Assembly: GCF_019659805.1 (NCBI RefSeq) | Contig: NZ_JAIFRO010000001.1 | Location: 1 to 64,000 of the forward strand | Source of the DNA: Bartonella raoultii | GTDB taxonomy: Bacteria > Pseudomonadota > Alphaproteobacteria > Rhizobiales > Rhizobiaceae | DNA length: 64,000 bases | Direction of reading: 5' to 3' | Shown here: positions 10,540-20,762 of the stretch, piece by piece | Numbering within the stretch: position 1 is the first letter of the stretch | Layout of the letters: the number at the start of each line of letters is the position of its first letter | Made by a program: the position numbers and the translations under genes | Notes under the pieces: model-generated | What the model saw: the letters and a program-made list of their open reading frames with translations, nothing else | Databases searched by the model: none | What the model was told of the DNA's origin: nothing

Positions 10540-12336
10540 TCATACAAGAATTCTTCCCTCATCGGAAATAGCATTTGCGATAGCTTCATCATGCGCCTCA
10601 TCAGGTAAAAGCATATCATTATGCGCGCATCCAGATGGAATCATAGGGAAACAATTTTCTAAATTATGAACATGACAATTAAAAAGAACGGGCTTACTAC
10701 AGTTAATCATTTGCTGAATTTTATCATCAAGTTCATCTGGTTTTGAACAAAAAATACCAATTGCTCCATAAGCTTGTGCTAATTTCATAAAATCAGGCAT
10801 TGATTCCGTATAAGAATGAGAAAGACGATTGCCGTGCAATAATTGTTGCCACTGACGGACCATGCCCATATATTGATTATTTAAAATAAAAATTTTAACC
10901 GGTGTATCATGCTGAATTGCTGTTGCCAGTTCCTGAATATTCATCTGAATGGAAGCATCACCAGAAATACATAAAACAAGTGCATCAGGATGTGCTATTT
11001 GAACACCGATTGCAGCAGGAAGACCATACCCCATAGTTCCAAGCCCTCCAGAAGTCATCCAATGTTTTGGTTCATCAAAGCGGTAATATTGTGCAGCCCA
11101 CATCTGATGCTGCCCAACATCCGTTGTAACATAAGCATTGCTATCTTTTGTAAGTGTATAAAGCCGTTCAAGAGCATATTGAGGCATAATGACATCTGTT
11201 TTCTTCGCATATGCCAATGAATTACGTGCTTTCCAGCGATTAATTTGCCGCCACCATATGTCACGCTTCTCGCTCTTTACTGTTTGATAGGCACGCAAAT
11301 ATTGCATTATATCCTCTAAAAGAGAAGCAACATCACCAACAAGTGGAACCTCTACTTTTACGATTTTATTGATAGAAGAAGGATCAATATCAATATGAAT
11401 AATGCGTGCATGAGGTGCAAATGCATCAAGCCGTCCAGTAATACGATCATCAAACCGGGCGCCAATAGCTAACATAACATCACAATCATGCATAGCCATA
11501 TTAGCCTCATAAGTCCCATGCATCCCAAGCATTCCAAGCCAGTTTTTTCCAGAAGCAGGATAAGCACCAAGCCCCATCAATGTTGAAGTAATTGGAAAAT
11601 CTCCCAATTGAACCAAATCACGCAAAAGCCTTACAGCTTCAAGACCCGATGAAATAACACCACCACCAGAATAAATAATAGGACGTTCAGCTTCTGCTAA
11701 AAGAGAAACAGCACGTTCAATAGCCACAGATTTTTCTTTCAATTGTGGAGAAGGATGAAGAGATGCGAACATTTTCGGTGCTTTATAAACACCCAAAGAA
11801 AATTGAACATCCTTAGGAATATCAATCAAAACCGGCCCTGGACGTCCTGATTGAGCAATGAAAAAAGCTTCATGAATAATTTCTGCAAGATCATTCACAT
11901 CTTCAACCAGCCAATTACGTTTCGTACAAGGCTTTGTAATACCAACTGTATCTGCCTCTTGAAAACCATTTGTTCCAATCACGGTTGTCGGTACCTGACC
12001 AGAAAAACAAACAAGAGGAATAGAATCCATGAATGCATCTTGTAAAGGAGTCACAGCATTTGTTGCTCCTGGACCAGAAGTTACAAGCATAACACCTACT
12101 TTTCCTGTACTACGTGCATAACCTTCAGCAGCATGACCTGCTGCTTGTTCATGACGTACCAAAATATGCTGAAGTAAATTTTGTTGATAAAGAACATCAA
12201 AAATAGGAAGAACAGCTCCTCCAGGATAACCAAAAATATGCTTAACACCCTGATCAATAAGGGCTTGAAGCACTATATCAGCACCCGACATTCTTTTTCC
12301 GTCCGCACTTTCTTGCTGTCTTGGATGATCTGTCAT
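10540..12336 (-). CDS. ilvI: Acetolactate synthase, large (catalytic) subunit
   Basis: TPP- and FAD-dependent condensation of pyruvate to acetolactate, first common step of branched-chain amino-acid synthesis. Conserved pieces: [15 protein letters not shown] near the start, [15 protein letters not shown], the catalytic Glu in [17 protein letters not shown], and the TPP motif [10 protein letters not shown] followed by [14 protein letters not shown]. The frame also opens with a GTG at 12348; I prefer the ATG at 12336 (598 residues), although neither has a strong ribosome site. No small subunit (ilvH/ilvN) lies in the window. A transcription attenuator precedes it. Confidence 0.96.
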   Translation of the reverse strand: MTDHPRQQESADGKRMSGADIVLQALIDQGVKHIFGYPGGAVLPIFDVLYQQNLLQHILVRHEQAAGHAAEGYARSTGKVGVMLVTSGPGATNAVTPLQDAFMDSIPLVCFSGQVPTTVIGTNGFQEADTVGITKPCTKRNWLVEDVNDLAEIIHEAFFIAQSGRPGPVLIDIPKDVQFSLGVYKAPKMFASLHPSPQLKEKSVAIERAVSLLAEAERPIIYSGGGVISSGLEAVRLLRDLVQLGDFPITSTLMGLGAYPASGKNWLGMLGMHGTYEANMAMHDCDVMLAIGARFDDRITGRLDAFAPHARIIHIDIDPSSINKIVKVEVPLVGDVASLLEDIMQYLRAYQTVKSEKRDIWWRQINRWKARNSLAYAKKTDVIMPQYALERLYTLTKDSNAYVTTDVGQHQMWAAQYYRFDEPKHWMTSGGLGTMGYGLPAAIGVQIAHPDALVLCISGDASIQMNIQELATAIQHDTPVKIFILNNQYMGMVRQWQQLLHGNRLSHSYTESMPDFMKLAQAYGAIGIFCSKPDELDDKIQQMINCSKPVLFNCHVHNLENCFPMIPSGCAHNDMLLPDEAHDEAIANAISDEGRILV

Positions 12337-12360
12337 TTTCCCACTCACTCACTTTAGTAC

Positions 12361-12385
12361 AATAAAAAAGCTCCCGCAGGAGCTT
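12361..12385 (-). terminator. Attenuator terminator in the ilvI leader
   Basis: On the minus strand AAGCTCC and GGAGCTT form a perfect 7-bp stem with a TGCG loop followed by TTTTTATT. It lies only about 25 nt before the ilvI start. The upstream arm can instead pair with GGAGCT at 12414-12419, giving a mutually exclusive antiterminator. Confidence 0.8.
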
Positions 12386-12402
12386 ATAAAATAAGGAAGA
12401 AC

Positions 12403-12447
12403 TCATTTTAAAGAGCTCCAAAAGAGCCCATTACACGCAAAAAGCAT
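12403..12447 (-). CDS. Putative leader peptide of the ilvI attenuator
   Basis: A 14-codon frame, Met-Leu-Phe-Ala-Cys-Asn-Gly-Leu-Phe-Trp-Ser-Ser-Leu-Lys then TGA, preceded by AAGGGGGG at about 11 nt. Its second half covers segment 1 (minus GGGCTC, 12424-12429) and segment 2 (minus GGAGCTC, 12413-12419), which can pair with each other. Segment 2 can also pair with segment 3 at 12379-12385, the 5' arm of the terminator. Three of 14 codons are Leu but there is no Ile or Val, so the sensed amino acid is uncertain. Too short for ordinary gene calling. Confidence 0.55.
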   Translation of the reverse strand: MLFACNGLFWSSLK

Positions 12448-12592
12448 ATATTGTATGCCCCCCTTGAGTTTTAAGCTATAACCCTCACGGAAAATCTTTT
12501 CTTTAGGGCATGTATTTTAATTCTATCAATACTATTCGTCAATTAAAAAGTATCTTCTTTTCAATTGCTTTTTTAAAGTCTTAGCTCTTTTA

Positions 12593-13465
12593 TTAAGTAA
12601 GAATCATCCATTCGTCATTAAATTGATGACGGAACCATGTCATCTGCCTTTTTGCGTATCTCCTTGTATGTGTTTTCACCATTTCAAGCGCATTCTCAAA
12701 ACTTCTATATCCTTCCAAATGAGCAAGAAATTCAGCTACACCTATAGCCTTCATCGCTGGTAATAAAGGAGAAAGCATAAGCTTTTTCATTGCCATAACT
12801 TCTTCTAAAGCACCTCTTTCAATCATAGAGTTCAAGCGTTTATGAATACGTTCATAAAGCAGTTGGCGTGGGGGCATAAGAAGAATTTTTTCTGAACTAT
12901 TGGATGAAATCAAAGGAACTGTTTTTTGCTTTTGCCACCAACTAAGCTTTTTACCAGTTGCATCATAAACTTCCAAAGCACGTACAATACGCTGCCCATC
13001 TTGCGAAGAAATTTTCTCAGCCAAAACAGCATCAATTTGCAATAATTTACGATAAAGGCTTTCAGCACCTTCTTCATCAAGCAAAAAACGCCATTTTTGC
13101 CGCACAATATCTGGAATATGAGGAATTTCTGAAATTCCCTCCAAAAGCGCACGGAAATATAGCCCTGTTCCACCAACAAAAATAATTGATTTCGATGTGA
13201 CTGCTTTTAAAATTTTACCAACATCATAAGCCCACTGCCCTACCGAATAATGAACAGTAGGACTTATATAACCATAAAGATAGTGCGGAACAATTTTAGT
13301 ATCCGCTTCTGTTGGCCGTGCTGTTAAAATATCTAAAACATCATAAACTTGCATTGAATCAGTGTTAATGATAAAGGCGTTCCTTTCTTGTGCCATTTTT
13401 AAGGCAAGTGCTGACTTCCCACTCGCAGTGGGACCCGCTATTAATGTAATTGTTCTTTGTACCAT
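12593..13465 (-). CDS. miaA: tRNA dimethylallyltransferase
   Basis: Adds the dimethylallyl group to A37 of tRNAs reading UNN codons. P-loop IAGPTASGKSALALKMA near residue 10, the DSMQVYDVLDILTARP strip with the catalytic Asp, FVGGTGLYFRALLEG, and the terminal RYAKRQMTWFRHQF. Length 290 is normal for Rhizobiales. It lies about 145 nt before the ilvI leader on the same strand; the ilvI attenuator would uncouple the two. Confidence 0.97.
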   Translation of the reverse strand: MVQRTITLIAGPTASGKSALALKMAQERNAFIINTDSMQVYDVLDILTARPTEADTKIVPHYLYGYISPTVHYSVGQWAYDVGKILKAVTSKSIIFVGGTGLYFRALLEGISEIPHIPDIVRQKWRFLLDEEGAESLYRKLLQIDAVLAEKISSQDGQRIVRALEVYDATGKKLSWWQKQKTVPLISSNSSEKILLMPPRQLLYERIHKRLNSMIERGALEEVMAMKKLMLSPLLPAMKAIGVAEFLAHLEGYRSFENALEMVKTHTRRYAKRQMTWFRHQFNDEWMILT

Positions 13466-14076
13466 GAGTAAAAGTTCCCATATCGGTCATTCAACAACCA
13501 ATTACAACATGCATTTTCCCACAATCCTGTGTTTTCCGTTATAAGATTAGAATGCATATTTTTCAAAAAAAATACAAATAAAACCTCTACGCTTAATAAA
13601 AAAATAACGATAAAAAGGCCTCAAACATTTAGAAAAACATAATAAATAAAAAATCCTAAAAAGCCTCAAAACATCTTCTTTCTTTCATTATTTAAGAGAA
13701 AACGCAGCTATAATGTTCTTTTAGGAATAAATATATTCATAATAATCATATACAAAAATGATATGCATCTTATTTCACAAGAAATAATTTTAAGCTTTAT
13801 GATAATAAAAATACACGGGAATTATAAGAAACTCTAATTTCTGATAAAAGCTTAAGAAGTTATTTTTTCAAGTTTTTCGTTTTTATCAATCATGAAGCAT
13901 GAAAATAAGATCTCTAAAAAGAACTATAGTTGTTATTCCTTTTTTACATCATACCCCTTGTAAAAACAAAACGAAGAAAATTCTTATTTGCCAACTGCTT
14001 TTAAAACAATCACAAAAATATAAATCATTGAATACATCTTTTGACAAATCAACCCCTCCAATATGATACTCTCATA
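13466..14076. other. Non-coding stretch between miaA and the DegP gene
   Basis: About 610 bases of AT-rich sequence with scattered A- and T-runs. I see no reading frame, RNA gene or clear terminator. It should contain the miaA promoter at its left end. Confidence 0.45.
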
Positions 14077-15576
14077 TTAATCTATTGGAATCGTTACAAC
14101 TCGTAACTCCCCATCGGGATGAGCAATAACGAGTAAGGCATTTTTTCGTCCAGCCTCACGTAATTTATGGATACGTTTTTTAGCATCATCAATTGTTGTG
14201 ATAGAACTTTGATTAATATCAACAATAACTTCACCAATGTGAATACGTTTTTTATCTGCTGCACTATTTTGTGCAACAGATGTTACAACCAATCCTTGAA
14301 GCTTGTCGGTAATTAAATAATGATGGCGCAAATCTTCTGTCAATTCAGATAATGTCATTCCTGCAAATTGCATCGTTACATGTTTCGAGACAGCATTGCT
14401 GTTTTCATCATGAGATTCTTTTTCTGTATCTTCATTTATATCTGTTTCAATCAAACGTCCAAGCTTAACTTTTACTGTTTTTTTCTCTCCACCTCGCAAA
14501 ACAGTCACATCTACGATGTTTCCTTCCGAACTTTCTGCTACTAAGCGAGGCAAATCACGGGCATGTTTAATTTTACTATTCCCAAAAGACAGAATAATAT
14601 CTCCCGTCTGCAACTGGCTATTATCAACATCCGTTTGCTCTATTTTGCCAGCAACCAATGCCCCTTCAGTATTTTGTAGCTTCCAACTTTTTGCAATATC
14701 CTCTGTCACTGGTTGAATACGAATAGCCAACCAACCACGTCTTATTTCTCCAAAATCACGTAACTGATTTATAACAGAAAGAGCCATATCTGATGGTATA
14801 GCAAAACCAATACCAATAGATCCTCCCGATGGCGAAATAATTGCGGTATTAATTCCAATCACCTTACCATTTCTATCAAATAACGGCCCCCCAGAATTAC
14901 CTCGATTAATCGCTGCATCGGTCTGAATAAAATCATCATAAGGACCAGCATTGAGATCACGATTACGTGCTGAAATAATACCAACCGTCACACTTCCCCC
15001 AAAACCATAGGGATTACCAATAGCCATAACCCAATCACCGATGCGTGCTTTTTCTGAATCACCAAATCTTACAGCTTTTAATTTTCTATTTCCTGCATCT
15101 ACTTGAAGCAATGCCAAATCAGTCTTGCTATCCTTTCCAAGTAATTTTGCTTTCAATTTTACTCCATCAGTAAAATTAACTTCAATATCATCAGCATCCA
15201 CAATAACATGATAATTTGTAACGATAAGTCCTCTTTCTGCATCAATCACAAAACCAGATCCTAAAGAACGAACTTTTTGAAACTGACTATCTTTTTTACC
15301 ATCTTGAGGCGTAAAAAAATCTGTGAAATATTCTTCTAACAATGAATCTTTTGGAATAACGGGTAGTGAAGTATTGTCATCCTGTTCAGTTCCCTCAACT
15401 GTCTGTGCTGTAGAAATATTCACAACTGTCTCTAAAAGTTCAGCAGCTAAATCAGGAACAGAAAGTGGTATATTATTCTCTTCTCCCCAAGACAAATGTA
15501 CTGGTCCTAATAAAAATAAAACCACACAAACAACAACTCTTGTGGCAAAACACCGCAAAGACGTATTTTTACCCAT
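14077..15576 (-). CDS. degP: Periplasmic serine protease of the Do/HtrA family
   Basis: Envelope quality-control protease/chaperone, 499 residues. A signal peptide covers roughly residues 1-31 (hydrophobic VVVCVVLFLLGPV). The catalytic triad is visible: His123 in TNYHVIVDADD, Asp153 in KTDLALLQV, Ser228 in NRGNSGGPLFD. Two PDZ domains follow, with NTEGALVAGKI in the first and LQGLVVTSVAQNSAADK in the second. Whether it corresponds to DegP, DegQ or MucD by orthology cannot be decided here. The next gene on this strand is hflC-hflK, another membrane-protein quality-control pair. Confidence 0.93.
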   Translation of the reverse strand: MGKNTSLRCFATRVVVCVVLFLLGPVHLSWGEENNIPLSVPDLAAELLETVVNISTAQTVEGTEQDDNTSLPVIPKDSLLEEYFTDFFTPQDGKKDSQFQKVRSLGSGFVIDAERGLIVTNYHVIVDADDIEVNFTDGVKLKAKLLGKDSKTDLALLQVDAGNRKLKAVRFGDSEKARIGDWVMAIGNPYGFGGSVTVGIISARNRDLNAGPYDDFIQTDAAINRGNSGGPLFDRNGKVIGINTAIISPSGGSIGIGFAIPSDMALSVINQLRDFGEIRRGWLAIRIQPVTEDIAKSWKLQNTEGALVAGKIEQTDVDNSQLQTGDIILSFGNSKIKHARDLPRLVAESSEGNIVDVTVLRGGEKKTVKVKLGRLIETDINEDTEKESHDENSNAVSKHVTMQFAGMTLSELTEDLRHHYLITDKLQGLVVTSVAQNSAADKKRIHIGEVIVDINQSSITTIDDAKKRIHKLREAGRKNALLVIAHPDGELRVVTIPID

Positions 15577-15718
15577 GACATGCCTTTAATCAAATGCTAC
15601 AAAAGCCTCAACCAATTTATTAAATCAGTATCGCTTAACACTCATCATTTTCACCATAAAAAATGACCACGAACATACCTCTTATGCAAAAGGTTGTATC
15701 CACAATCCATTGTTTCAT

Positions 15719-16657
15719 TTATTCTCCCCCAGACTTTAAATCTATTTTTCCTAAATCACGACTTATTGTTGATGGAAATTTTCTATTTTCTTGCCGTGGA
15801 TTACGGAAGTAGAAAAAGAAATCTTCATTTGGTGAAAAAACCATTGGAACCTTCTCTAAATTCTTATATTGTTCCATCGCTAACCAAAAATCATAAAAGG
15901 ATGGATTAACTTTCCTAGCATTCAATAAAATGCGAATACTTTCCGCCTGACCTTCACCACGTGTAATTTCCGCATCACGCTTTGCAGCTGCTACAATTTC
16001 TTCATATTCACGGTTAGCTTCTGCTACAATACGATCTCTCTCCTGCTGACCACGAGCACGAATATTTTCCGCAGCCGCCTCACGCTCAGCCGCCATTTGC
16101 CGATAGACATCTTCTGAAACAGCATCGGTCAAATCGGTTTTTCGAATACGCACATCCACAATTGTAATACCCAAAGAACCTGCATCAACAGAAAATTGCT
16201 GCTGAACTTCAGCCATCATCGCCCCCCGCTCATCTGATAAAGCTGCTTTAAATTCTCTCTTACCATAGACAGCCCGTAAAGCATCAATAAAACGCGGTGC
16301 AAGATTTTCACGCGCTGCAATTTGCGGACGCCCTGAAGCAATGCGCTGTAAAAATAATTTAGGATCTGTAATACGATAAATAAAGAATGCATCTACTTCA
16401 TAATAAGCACCCCCACGAACCTGTACAGATTGTGTAGGAACATCATAACGCAGCAACCTATTATCAACGACAACCATCTTATCCACGAAAGGCATTTTTA
16501 CATAGATTCCAGGTTTAGACTCTACTTTAACAATTTGCCCAAAGCGCTTAATTGCAACTTGCTGACGAGGATAAACAATAAAAATGGACATCCACAAGAC
16601 AATCAAAAGAAGCACAACAATACTTAATACAAATACAAAGCGCGATTTCTGCATCAT
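15719..16657 (-). CDS. hflC: FtsH protease modulator HflC
   Basis: SPFH/prohibitin-domain membrane protein that forms a complex with HflK around the FtsH protease. One N-terminal membrane segment (FVFVLSIVVLLLIVLWMSIFI), then the band-7 domain with YPRQQVAIKRFGQIV, and a long charged helix containing MAAEREAAAENIRARGQQE and REYEEIVAAAKRDAEITRGE. Length 312. Its ATG overlaps the hflK stop as TAATG, so the two are translationally coupled. Confidence 0.95.
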   Translation of the reverse strand: MMQKSRFVFVLSIVVLLLIVLWMSIFIVYPRQQVAIKRFGQIVKVESKPGIYVKMPFVDKMVVVDNRLLRYDVPTQSVQVRGGAYYEVDAFFIYRITDPKLFLQRIASGRPQIAARENLAPRFIDALRAVYGKREFKAALSDERGAMMAEVQQQFSVDAGSLGITIVDVRIRKTDLTDAVSEDVYRQMAAEREAAAENIRARGQQERDRIVAEANREYEEIVAAAKRDAEITRGEGQAESIRILLNARKVNPSFYDFWLAMEQYKNLEKVPMVFSPNEDFFFYFRNPRQENRKFPSTISRDLGKIDLKSGGE

Positions 16658-17802
16658 TAATATCCTCCAGAAGTGCGAGAATCTACGAACGGTACAGAAC
16701 GTAGTGATGTTTCTTTTTCTGGTTTTGATGAATTTTTACGCAGCAAATCATTGAGAGGGAGATAAGGGACTACCGGAGAATTCACCTGATCAAGAAGCAA
16801 TTTGTTGGGTGAAGAAAAAATACGCCCCATTGTTTCCATATAAATGCGATAGCGTGTAGCCTCTGGTGCTATTGCAGCCTCACGAGCTATAGCCTGAAAG
16901 CGCTCAGCACGCCCTGTTGCTTCCTCAATCATTTGCGCTTTTTCACCTTTTGCGATTTCCCGTGTGCGTGATGCTTCACCATTTGCTAAACCAATTTTTG
17001 TAAAACGCACACGATTTCCCTCCTCAATCATTCGCCCACGTTCTTGTTCTGCCTGCTGGACAGAATTAAATGCAGCCGCAACCTTCGTAGGGGGAGCAGC
17101 TTCACTGATCGACACACGACTTATTTCCACACCAAGTTGATATTTATCTACAGTCAACTGAATAATTTTTCTAACATCACTTGCAACTTCTTCTTTTTTA
17201 TCACGTAAAACATCATCCACCGGCCTAGAACCAATTACCTCACGCATTGCACTTTCCGCAACTTGACGAACAGTCCCTTCTTGATCATTGACATTAAATA
17301 AAAATTGTCCAGGACGCACAATCCGATAGTAAACAGAGAAATTGACATTAACGATATTTTGATCACTCGAGAGCATTAAACCTTCACTTTGTTGTCTTTG
17401 ACCAGGCTGACCACCAATAGAGATTGTTTTTTCCGTTAAAGGCACTTTCATATAAGTCTCAATTGGCCAAAAGTGGAAATGCAAACCATCGCTAATAATT
17501 TCTGCTTTAGGTACACCAAAACGCAACTCCACTGCTTGTTCATTTTGCTGCACAATATAAAGGGATTGGTACAACCAAAAAAACACAATAAACAAAAGAA
17601 ACAGAAAAAAAATGCCCCCGCCACCAAATTGTTTAAACTGATCTTGCCCTTTACGCAAAATATCATCAAGATTGGGGCTATTGTCACCACCGTTGTGACC
17701 ACCAGAGCCAAAGATATTCTTAGCCGATGTTTTTTTCTCACCACCAAGTTTATTTTTATCGCCGTTCCACGGTCCACCACCATTTTGATTTGTCCAGGGC
17801 AT
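16657..17802 (-). CDS. hflK: FtsH protease modulator HflK
   Basis: Partner of HflC in the SPFH complex that limits FtsH. A Gly/Asn-rich cytoplasmic N-terminus (QNGGGPWNG, SGGHNGGDN), one membrane helix (FFLFLLFIVFFWLYQSLYIV) at about residues 64-84, the band-7 domain (VQQNEQAVELRFGVP), and a charged coiled-coil tail. The frame opens with GTG at 17808, but AGAGGTGAT positions the ribosome on the ATG at 17802, giving 381 residues. It is followed directly by hflC. Confidence 0.95.
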   Translation of the reverse strand: MPWTNQNGGGPWNGDKNKLGGEKKTSAKNIFGSGGHNGGDNSPNLDDILRKGQDQFKQFGGGGIFFLFLLFIVFFWLYQSLYIVQQNEQAVELRFGVPKAEIISDGLHFHFWPIETYMKVPLTEKTISIGGQPGQRQQSEGLMLSSDQNIVNVNFSVYYRIVRPGQFLFNVNDQEGTVRQVAESAMREVIGSRPVDDVLRDKKEEVASDVRKIIQLTVDKYQLGVEISRVSISEAAPPTKVAAAFNSVQQAEQERGRMIEEGNRVRFTKIGLANGEASRTREIAKGEKAQMIEEATGRAERFQAIAREAAIAPEATRYRIYMETMGRIFSSPNKLLLDQVNSPVVPYLPLNDLLRKNSSKPEKETSLRSVPFVDSRTSGGY

Positions 17803-17919
17803 TATCACCTCTTTAACTGACTCATTGAATCAAATGCTCATCACTCATTGTCATCTTATAGGGTGCCTCTTCTCTAATTACAATGCAACTGACAAACTCT
17901 TTCCACTTAATTACAAAAA

Positions 17920-18429
17920 TTATTTTCGCTCATAGACTACAAAACGTGTCGAGTGACTATCTTTATCTCCTTGAGGAATATCTTGTGTTTGGACAAGAGT
18001 CCACTTATCTTTATCTATAACAGGAAAAAAACTATCCCCTTGAATGGACGCTAAAACTTCTGTAAGGAATATTTTATCTGCAAGATGAAACCCTTGTTGA
18101 AAAATTTCACCACCACCAATAATGAAAATGGCATCTGCACCATTTTGAGAAGCTACTTTTTTTGCGATAGCACAGGCTTGAGATAAAGAGTGAGCAATAA
18201 CAGCACCTTCAGCTGTAAATGTATCATTACGCGTAATAACAATGTTTGTACGCCCTGGTAAAGGACGTCCGATAGAATCCCAAGTCTTTCGTCCCATAAT
18301 AATAGGGCTACCGAAAGTTAAAGCCTTAAAGCGTTGTAAATCTGTTGATAAATGCCAAGGCATTGCACCTTCATGACCGATAACACCATTTTGTGCAACA
18401 GCTGCAATTAAACAAATAGGAAGAGTCAT
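17920..18429 (-). CDS. folA: Dihydrofolate reductase
   Basis: NADPH-dependent reduction of dihydrofolate to tetrahydrofolate; target of trimethoprim. Length 169. N-terminal [23 protein letters not shown] carries the substrate strip, followed by [20 protein letters not shown] and [13 protein letters not shown] (NADPH binding). The start overlaps the end of thyA by 4 nt, so the folate-cycle pair is co-translated: ThyA makes dihydrofolate and FolA recycles it. Confidence 0.97.
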   Translation of the reverse strand: MTLPICLIAAVAQNGVIGHEGAMPWHLSTDLQRFKALTFGSPIIMGRKTWDSIGRPLPGRTNIVITRNDTFTAEGAVIAHSLSQACAIAKKVASQNGADAIFIIGGGEIFQQGFHLADKIFLTEVLASIQGDSFFPVIDKDKWTLVQTQDIPQGDKDSHSTRFVVYERK

Positions 18430-19220
18430 ATTGCCACCGGAGCCTTTATATGTGGATGTGCTTCATAATTAAGCAATTCAAAATCCTCAAATTTATAAGA
18501 AAAAAGATCTGTCACCGCTGAATTTATACGCATTAACGGTAAAGACTTTGGGACACGAGACAATTGATATTCAGCCTGTTCAAAATGATTAGAATAAAGA
18601 TGAGCATCACCAAGGGTATGAACAAAATCACCTACTTTTAAACCACTCACTTGTGCAATCATCATCGTTAATAAGGCATAGGAAGCAATATTAAAAGGAA
18701 CACCTAAGAAAATATCTGCTGAACGTTGATAAAGCTGACAAGACAATTTACCATCCGCAATGTAAAATTGAAAAAAACAATGACAAGGGGGCAAAGCCAT
18801 CTCTTCTATCAACGCCGGATTCCACGCAGATACAATTAAACGACGAGAATAAGGTATCTTCTTAATCATGGTCAAAAGATCACGAATTTGATCAATATGC
18901 CTCCCATCAGGAGTAGGCCAAGAACGCCACTGGTAGCCATAAATAGGGCCAAGATTGCCTTTTTCATCTGCCCATTCATCCCAAATTGATACACCATGTT
19001 CCTTCAACCATGCAATATTCGTATCACCTCTCAAAAACCACAAAAGCTCATAAATAATTGAGCGTAAATGTAGTTTTTTTGTTGTTAACAAGGGAAAACC
19101 ATCCTGCAAATTAAACCGCATTTGATATCCAAAAACCGATCGCGTTCCCACCCCCGTTCGATCTGGACGATCAATACCTTTATTTAACACATGAGATAAA
19201 AGACTAAGATACGTTTTCAT
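18426..19220 (-). CDS. thyA: Thymidylate synthase
   Basis: Methylates dUMP to dTMP using methylene-tetrahydrofolate. The 264-residue length equals the E. coli enzyme. [17 protein letters not shown] near residue 20, the catalytic Cys in [31 protein letters not shown] (phosphate/folate binding) and the C-terminal HIKAPVAI are all present. First gene of the thyA-folA pair; its promoter must lie in the 220-nt gap shared divergently with the permease array. Confidence 0.98.
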   Translation of the reverse strand: MKTYLSLLSHVLNKGIDRPDRTGVGTRSVFGYQMRFNLQDGFPLLTTKKLHLRSIIYELLWFLRGDTNIAWLKEHGVSIWDEWADEKGNLGPIYGYQWRSWPTPDGRHIDQIRDLLTMIKKIPYSRRLIVSAWNPALIEEMALPPCHCFFQFYIADGKLSCQLYQRSADIFLGVPFNIASYALLTMMIAQVSGLKVGDFVHTLGDAHLYSNHFEQAEYQLSRVPKSLPLMRINSAVTDLFSYKFEDFELLNYEAHPHIKAPVAI

Positions 19221-19439
19221 ATAAGCATTATGACCAATTCTCGTAATTACAAAAAATATATATAGATATAAATATTATAAAATTATACTTTAAATCTCTT
19301 TTAGCAAACATCTTACACAAGAAATTATAATGATACGATTAAATTTTAATGACGCAACAGATAAAACACTGCCAATACTCCAGAAATAAAATAAACATAA
19401 GGGGTTAAAACATGCATGAGACATAAAAGGGGTAGCCTC

Positions 19440-20750
19440 ATGGAAAAAAACGACGCAACGTTAGAACCGCATGATACAAAAAAACATGTTCTTTCTATTA
19501 TATCCAGTGCATCAAGTAATCTCGTAGAATGGTATAGTTTTTATGTTTATTCATTTACATCTATTTATTTTGCATCGCAATTCTTTCCCTCTAATGAAGA
19601 TGTTGTTACTGAACTTTTAAAATCTTCCATTGTCCTTTTTATTGGCTTCCTTATGCGTCCCATTGGTGGTTGGCTATTCGGATTTATTGCCGATCGTTAT
19701 GGACGCAAACGCGCTCTTCTTATTTCTGTTTGTATAATGTGCGGTAGTTCATTTTTTATTGCTCTCCTTCCTACCTATGAAACAATTGGAGCCACAGCAA
19801 CAGTTCTGCTTATTATACTACATATGCTTCAAGGACTTTCAGTTGGGGGGGAATATGGTACAACAGCAACTTATATGAGCGAAGTTGCACTTAAAAATCG
19901 TCGTGGTTTCTTTAGCTCTTTTCAATCTGCAACACTTATCGGTGGTCAATTACTTGCTACTTTAATTATGTCTATTCTTGCATTCTATCTCACTGAAGAT
20001 CAATTAAAAGCGTGGGGGTGGCGTATCCCTTTTGCCATAGGTGGATTAGGAGCAACTGTTGCGCTTTATCTTCGTCATTTACTTCACGAAACAAGCACTG
20101 AAGAAAACCGCTCTAAAAAACAAGCCGGAAGTCTTAAAGAACTTCTCTGTAATCACAGAAAAGCTTTTCTTTTAGTGATTGGTTTTACAGCTGGAGGATC
20201 ACTCACATTTTATACCTGCACAACGTATATGCATAAATACCTGATTACAACAACCGGTTTTGATAAACACACTGCGACAACAATCATAACTGCCGCACTC
20301 TTTATTTTTATGTTGTTCCAACCTCTCTTTGGTTTTCTGTCCGATAAAATTGGTACAAGAACTTTATTGCTTATTTGGAGCATCTTATCTATCGTCTACA
20401 CAATTCCTATACTGAAAATAATTGGGAGCACTGATAATAAATGGATTGCATTATGTTCCATTATTGGAATGTTCTGCATTTTAAGCCTTTATACTTCCGT
20501 CTCTAGTATTGTAAAAGCAGAAATGTTCCCTGCCTCTATACGTGCAATGGGTGTTGGACTTTCTTATGCTATTGCAAATGCAATATTTGGTGGTTCAGCT
20601 GAATACATAGCATTCGGATTAAAAAAGATTGGTTATGAATCTGTCTACGCTTTGTATATAATGGGAGTAATGAGTATTGCATTCATTACCATTTTTATTA
20701 TGCCAGATGCTCGAAAAAAAGGATACCTACAAGAAGATAATATTCATTAA
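19440..20750 (+). CDS. kgtP: KgtP-like 2-oxoglutarate/metabolite:H+ symporter, copy 1
   Basis: MFS transporter of the metabolite:H+ symporter family, closely patterned on E. coli KgtP: SSASSNLVEWY at helix 1, RPIGGWLFGFIADRYGRKRALL in the loop after helix 2, GLSVGGEYGTTATYMSEVA at helix 4, GGSLTFYTCTTYM, and AEMFPASIRAMGVGLSYA. Twelve hydrophobic segments. The frame opens at 19416, but AAAAGGGG lies 7 nt before the ATG at 19440 and the paralogues align from there (436 residues). Odd: the conserved Asp of NLVEWYDFYVYS is Ser here (codon AGT, 19536-19538); copies 2 and 3 keep Asp. Closed by its own terminator. Confidence 0.88.
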   Translation: MEKNDATLEPHDTKKHVLSIISSASSNLVEWYSFYVYSFTSIYFASQFFPSNEDVVTELLKSSIVLFIGFLMRPIGGWLFGFIADRYGRKRALLISVCIMCGSSFFIALLPTYETIGATATVLLIILHMLQGLSVGGEYGTTATYMSEVALKNRRGFFSSFQSATLIGGQLLATLIMSILAFYLTEDQLKAWGWRIPFAIGGLGATVALYLRHLLHETSTEENRSKKQAGSLKELLCNHRKAFLLVIGFTAGGSLTFYTCTTYMHKYLITTTGFDKHTATTIITAALFIFMLFQPLFGFLSDKIGTRTLLLIWSILSIVYTIPILKIIGSTDNKWIALCSIIGMFCILSLYTSVSSIVKAEMFPASIRAMGVGLSYAIANAIFGGSAEYIAFGLKKIGYESVYALYIMGVMSIAFITIFIMPDARKKGYLQEDNIH

Positions 20751-20762
20751 CTTGTTTATATT

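Noticed and set aside
14060-14078. Short inverted repeat AATATGA/TCATATT at the DegP stop codon
   Set aside because: Only 7 AT-rich base pairs with no T-run; too weak to call a terminator.
15694-15909. Plus-strand frame opposite hflC
   Set aside because: Shadow of the coding strand of hflC; no independent signal. The same holds for the other opposite-strand frames across the dcw cluster, ligA, recN and ettA.
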